The notes below the pieces were generated by a model, which was not told where the DNA came from, made no database searches, and saw only the letters and a program-made list of their open reading frames with translations. The position numbers and the translations under genes are program-made. 17,274 nucleotides of DNA from Thermoleophilia bacterium (GTDB taxonomy: Bacteria > Actinomycetota > Thermoleophilia > Gaiellales > SKUG01), in assembly GCA_020438525.1 (NCBI GenBank), contig JAGQUL010000095.1:1-17274 (forward strand), read 5' to 3'. This document shows positions 13,817 to 17,274 of this stretch, piece after piece. Within the stretch, counting starts at the first letter, position 1, and every line of letters starts with the position of its first letter.

Positions 13817-15118
13817 TCAGCCGATGCCGATCATGTCGGCGGTCGCGGCCGCTGCGCGGTCGAGCGGATCGGGGAACGTCTCGAGCACAGCCCGCTCGAC
13901 TGCGTCGCGCTGCGTCTGGAGCGGGGGACGACGACCGGCCGGTGCGTGCTCGAGCAGGTCGTCGAGCAGCGCGAGCAGGCGCCGCTGCACCTGCAGCGAA
14001 CCGCGGCCGGCGACGCGGATCTCGTCGAGCGCGAGCGATACCCGGTCGCTCCATGATGCGACCGGGATCCATGCGCGTGGGTGCCCGTCGTCGCCCCTGA
14101 TCCAGGGATCCGGATCGGCGCGGGTCGCGAGCAGGGCCAGCGCATCGTGGATCCGATCGATCGCCTGCACGGCAGTGGTCGGATCGTTCACGCCCGGCGA
14201 CAGCGCACGCAGCGCGATGTCGACGAGCTGGCGCAGGCCGAAGGAGAGGTCGTCCTGCATCGTGCGCTCGACGTCGAACGACATCGCGGCCGCAACCTCG
14301 GCAGCGGGAAGCTGCGCTCCCGGGGCGAGGCCGTGCACGCGGGCGACTGCAGCGCCGGCTCGAACGAAGGAGCCGCCCCTGACCAGCAGCTCGATCACGC
14401 AGCCATGCCTGCGTGCGGCGTTCGCCAGCTCGCTGCGATCGACGTGCACGAGCACCGCGCCTGCGGCATCGTGGTGCAGCAGCGGCCCGTCGTCGCTGAA
14501 CGGATCATGGCTCGGGTCGATGCCGAGTGGCTCGGTCTCGTAGGGCCTGAGGTCGTCGACGATGGCAGAGCGCAGCTCGGCAGCGATCGTCTCGATGATG
14601 TTCACGGCACGGATCGAGTGGGAGATGTGGTCGATGTAGGCGATGAAGAGCGCGATCGAGCCCAGCGTGAGGACGAACAGGCCCGTCATCGCCAGGTCGG
14701 GCACGACCACGCCGGAGCCGTCGACGTGGCGGATCAGCAGCAGCGCGTAGGCGAGGGTCGACACGTACGCGCCGAGCGTGACCTTGGTGAGCCGGTCGCG
14801 CAGGAACCCGCGCAGCGCGCGCGGCGAGAACTGGCTGGAGGCGAGCTGGAGCGCCACGACGGTGATCGAGAACACCACGCCGATGAAGCCCATCATCGCG
14901 CCGGCGATCGTGGAGGCGATGTCGCGGGCGGCCTTCGGATCACCGCTGAACGCGAGCAGCTCGGGCAGGTCGTGCTGCTGCTCGTCGAGGCGCAGGAGCA
15001 GCGCGAGCGTCGCGAGCGACACCGCGACCATCACGGTGGGCGTGAACCACAGCGACGCGCGGATGCGCTCGGTGAGGTTCTCCAGGGACGGTCGGCGACG
15101 GTGCACGAGACGGGTCAT
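13817..15118 (-). CDS. DUF2254 family membrane protein
   Basis: 433 residues from the ATG at 15118. Four membrane segments are likely near residues 24-43, 68-92, 112-129 and 142-164. A large cytoplasmic or periplasmic soluble domain follows, with the family signature LSPGVNDPTTA (306-316) and a helical C-terminus. This is the layout of the uncharacterised DUF2254 family, whose function is unknown. The open frame extends to 15247, but the extra 43 residues are Arg-rich and overlap the start of the aminotransferase gene, so I chose the inner Met. It has only GCGGGA right before it, so the start is not certain. The gene is upstream of dcd on the same strand (71-base gap) and divergent from the aminotransferase. 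Confidence 0.87.
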   Translation of the reverse strand: MTRLVHRRRPSLENLTERIRASLWFTPTVMVAVSLATLALLLRLDEQQHDLPELLAFSGDPKAARDIASTIAGAMMGFIGVVFSITVVALQLASSQFSPRALRGFLRDRLTKVTLGAYVSTLAYALLLIRHVDGSGVVVPDLAMTGLFVLTLGSIALFIAYIDHISHSIRAVNIIETIAAELRSAIVDDLRPYETEPLGIDPSHDPFSDDGPLLHHDAAGAVLVHVDRSELANAARRHGCVIELLVRGGSFVRAGAAVARVHGLAPGAQLPAAEVAAAMSFDVERTMQDDLSFGLRQLVDIALRALSPGVNDPTTAVQAIDRIHDALALLATRADPDPWIRGDDGHPRAWIPVASWSDRVSLALDEIRVAGRGSLQVQRRLLALLDDLLEHAPAGRRPPLQTQRDAVERAVLETFPDPLDRAAAATADMIGIG

Positions 15119-15195
15119 TCCCGCTGCAGCGTGGCGGAAACGATCGCCGTGGCTCGTGGCGCGCCTCGCGCGCACGCGGGGAACAACTGCGCTGC

Positions 15196-15201
15196 TAGCA
15201 T
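15196..15201 (+). promoter_or_regulatory. Possible -10 box for the aminotransferase gene
   Basis: TAGCAT lies 33 bases before the ATG at 15235, which has its own ribosome-binding site (GGAAGGA, 15223-15229). This gives a normal short leader, unlike the leaderless boxes elsewhere in the window. No -35 is evident. Confidence 0.4.
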
Positions 15202-15234
15202 CGAGGCGAATCCATCTCGACCGGAAGGACCCGC

Positions 15235-16581
<1,347 letters not shown>

Positions 16582-16597
16582 CGGGTATGGCGTGGCC

Positions 16598-16993
16598 ATG
16601 TCCACGCTTGCCTTGATCGGTGTCGCCGGCGCAGTCGCCGCATCCGCACTGCACGTCGCGTTCTGGTGGCTCGAGAGCATCACGTTCCGCCGACCCGCGG
16701 TGTGGAGCCGCTTCGGCGTCGAGTCGCAGCGTGACGCCGACGTGATCGCGCCGATGGCCTTCAATCAGGGCTTCTACAACCTGTTCATCGCGATCGGCAC
16801 GCTCGTGGGCGTGGTGATCCTGCTCGACGGCGACACGCAGCTCGGCTGGTCGATCATGCTGTTCGGCTGCGGCATGATGGTCGGCGCGGCGTTCGTGCTC
16901 GCATCCACGACCTTCCAGCTCTGGCGCGCAGCGGTCATGCAGGGCGGTCCGCCGCTCGTGTGCATCGTGACCGGCGTGTTCGCGCTCACCTGA
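16598..16993 (+). CDS. DUF1304 family small membrane protein
   Basis: 131 residues with four membrane segments near 4-27, 55-77, 83-104 and 115-130. The hallmarks of the uncharacterised DUF1304 family are seen: a His and Glu in the first helix region (ALHVAFWWLESITF, 17-30), a polar stretch with a Phe-Gly turn (RFGVES), and an Asn-Gln-Gly motif opening the second helix (FNQGFYNLFIAIG, 55-67). The ATG at 16598 is 16 bases after the aminotransferase stop, so the two may be co-transcribed. A GTG two codons upstream is an alternative start. TATGGC ends six bases before the ATG and could be a weak leaderless -10. The repeat array begins 10 bases after its stop. The function of the family is unknown. 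Confidence 0.85.
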   Translation: MSTLALIGVAGAVAASALHVAFWWLESITFRRPAVWSRFGVESQRDADVIAPMAFNQGFYNLFIAIGTLVGVVILLDGDTQLGWSIMLFGCGMMVGAAFVLASTTFQLWRAAVMQGGPPLVCIVTGVFALT

Positions 16994-17003
16994 CGAGGCG
17001 CGG

Positions 17004-17274
17004 GTAACGAAGTTGGGCGTATGGCCGCATTTCGTTACGTGGGTGATTGGAACGGGCCGTGCTCGTCGGGGTGCACGTAACGAAAGTGGGCTATATGCCG
17101 CATTTCGTTACGCGGGTGATTGGAACGGGCCGTGCTCGTGGGGGTGCACGTAACGAAGTTGGGCGTATGGCCGCATTTCGTTACGTGGGTGATTGGAGCG
17201 GGCCGTGCTTGTGGGGGTGCACGTAACGAAAGTGGGCTATATGCCGCACTTCGTTACGCGGGTGATTGGAACGG
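17004..17274 (+). repeat. Tandem array of a 73-bp palindromic repeat, A-B-A-B, open at window end
   Basis: Four units begin at 17004, 17077, 17150 and 17223 with an exact 73-base period; the last is cut by the window end after 52 bases. Each unit starts with a 35-base imperfect palindrome whose arms are GTAACGAA and TTCGTTAC, with an inner GGC/GCC stem and a five-base loop. A conserved 38-base linker ending in GTGCAC follows. Units 1 and 3 (A) have loop GTATG; units 2 and 4 (B) have loop TATAT and differ from A in two bases near the outer stem and one base just after it. Units two apart are more alike than neighbours, so the copied block is the 146-base A-B pair. The stretch contains no gene. 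It directly follows the DUF1304 gene. Confidence 0.93.

Noticed and set aside
12978..14543. 521-residue open frame on the + strand
   Set aside because: It runs opposite dcd and most of the DUF2254 gene, both of which are well supported on the minus strand.
17004..17274. CRISPR array, because of regularly spaced palindromic repeats
   Set aside because: The sequence between the palindromes is nearly identical in every unit, so there are no unique spacers, and no cas gene is present. It is a tandem repeat with a 73-base period.

Overview
This is a high-G+C bacterial chromosome segment that looks actinobacterial. The Dcd matches the bifunctional dCTP deaminase/dUTPase type found in mycobacteria, iron-sulfur assembly is of the SUF type with a SufU-like scaffold, the aminotransferase resembles actinobacterial GabT, and several genes seem to be transcribed without a leader. 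A deep-branching actinobacterial class (Acidimicrobiia- or Thermoleophilia-like) is a guess that the sequence alone cannot settle. No rRNA, tRNA, transposase or prophage gene is visible. Most of the window is ordinary chromosome.

Layout. 1-2573: the 3' end of sufB, sufD, and a six-helix membrane protein, all on +. 2570-4954: a small Pro-rich/Gly-zipper protein (-), a two-helix membrane protein (+) and a 479-residue protein of unknown function (+), closed by a hairpin. 4952-6385: isoaspartyl methyltransferase pcm (-) and a GNAT acetyltransferase (+), divergent. 6539-7714: a TPR lipoprotein (+) facing a TPR-like cytoplasmic protein (-). 7777-11276: sufS, sufU and a Kef-type cation/H+ antiporter (+); sufU and the antiporter overlap by ATGA. 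11277-13175: two small Gly/Asn/Thr-rich proteins that share a motif, each behind a strong ribosome-binding site, separated by 428 bases of non-coding DNA holding four strong inverted repeats. 13176-15118: dcd and a DUF2254 membrane protein (-). 15235-16993: a GABA-type aminotransferase and a DUF1304 membrane protein (+). 17004-17274: a tandem array of a 73-bp palindromic repeat that runs off the window end.

How the genes work together. SufB and SufD form the Fe-S scaffold with SufC, which is not in the window. SufS supplies persulfide sulfur and SufU receives it. The suf genes are split into two blocks about 5.9 kb apart. Dcd makes dUMP for thymidylate synthesis. The aminotransferase probably feeds GABA or a similar omega-amino acid into central metabolism.

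The least explained parts are the 73-bp repeat array with alternating A and B units, the NQT/VTNSN protein pair with its structured intergenic DNA, and a three-arm inverted repeat that can fold two ways in front of the lipoprotein gene.
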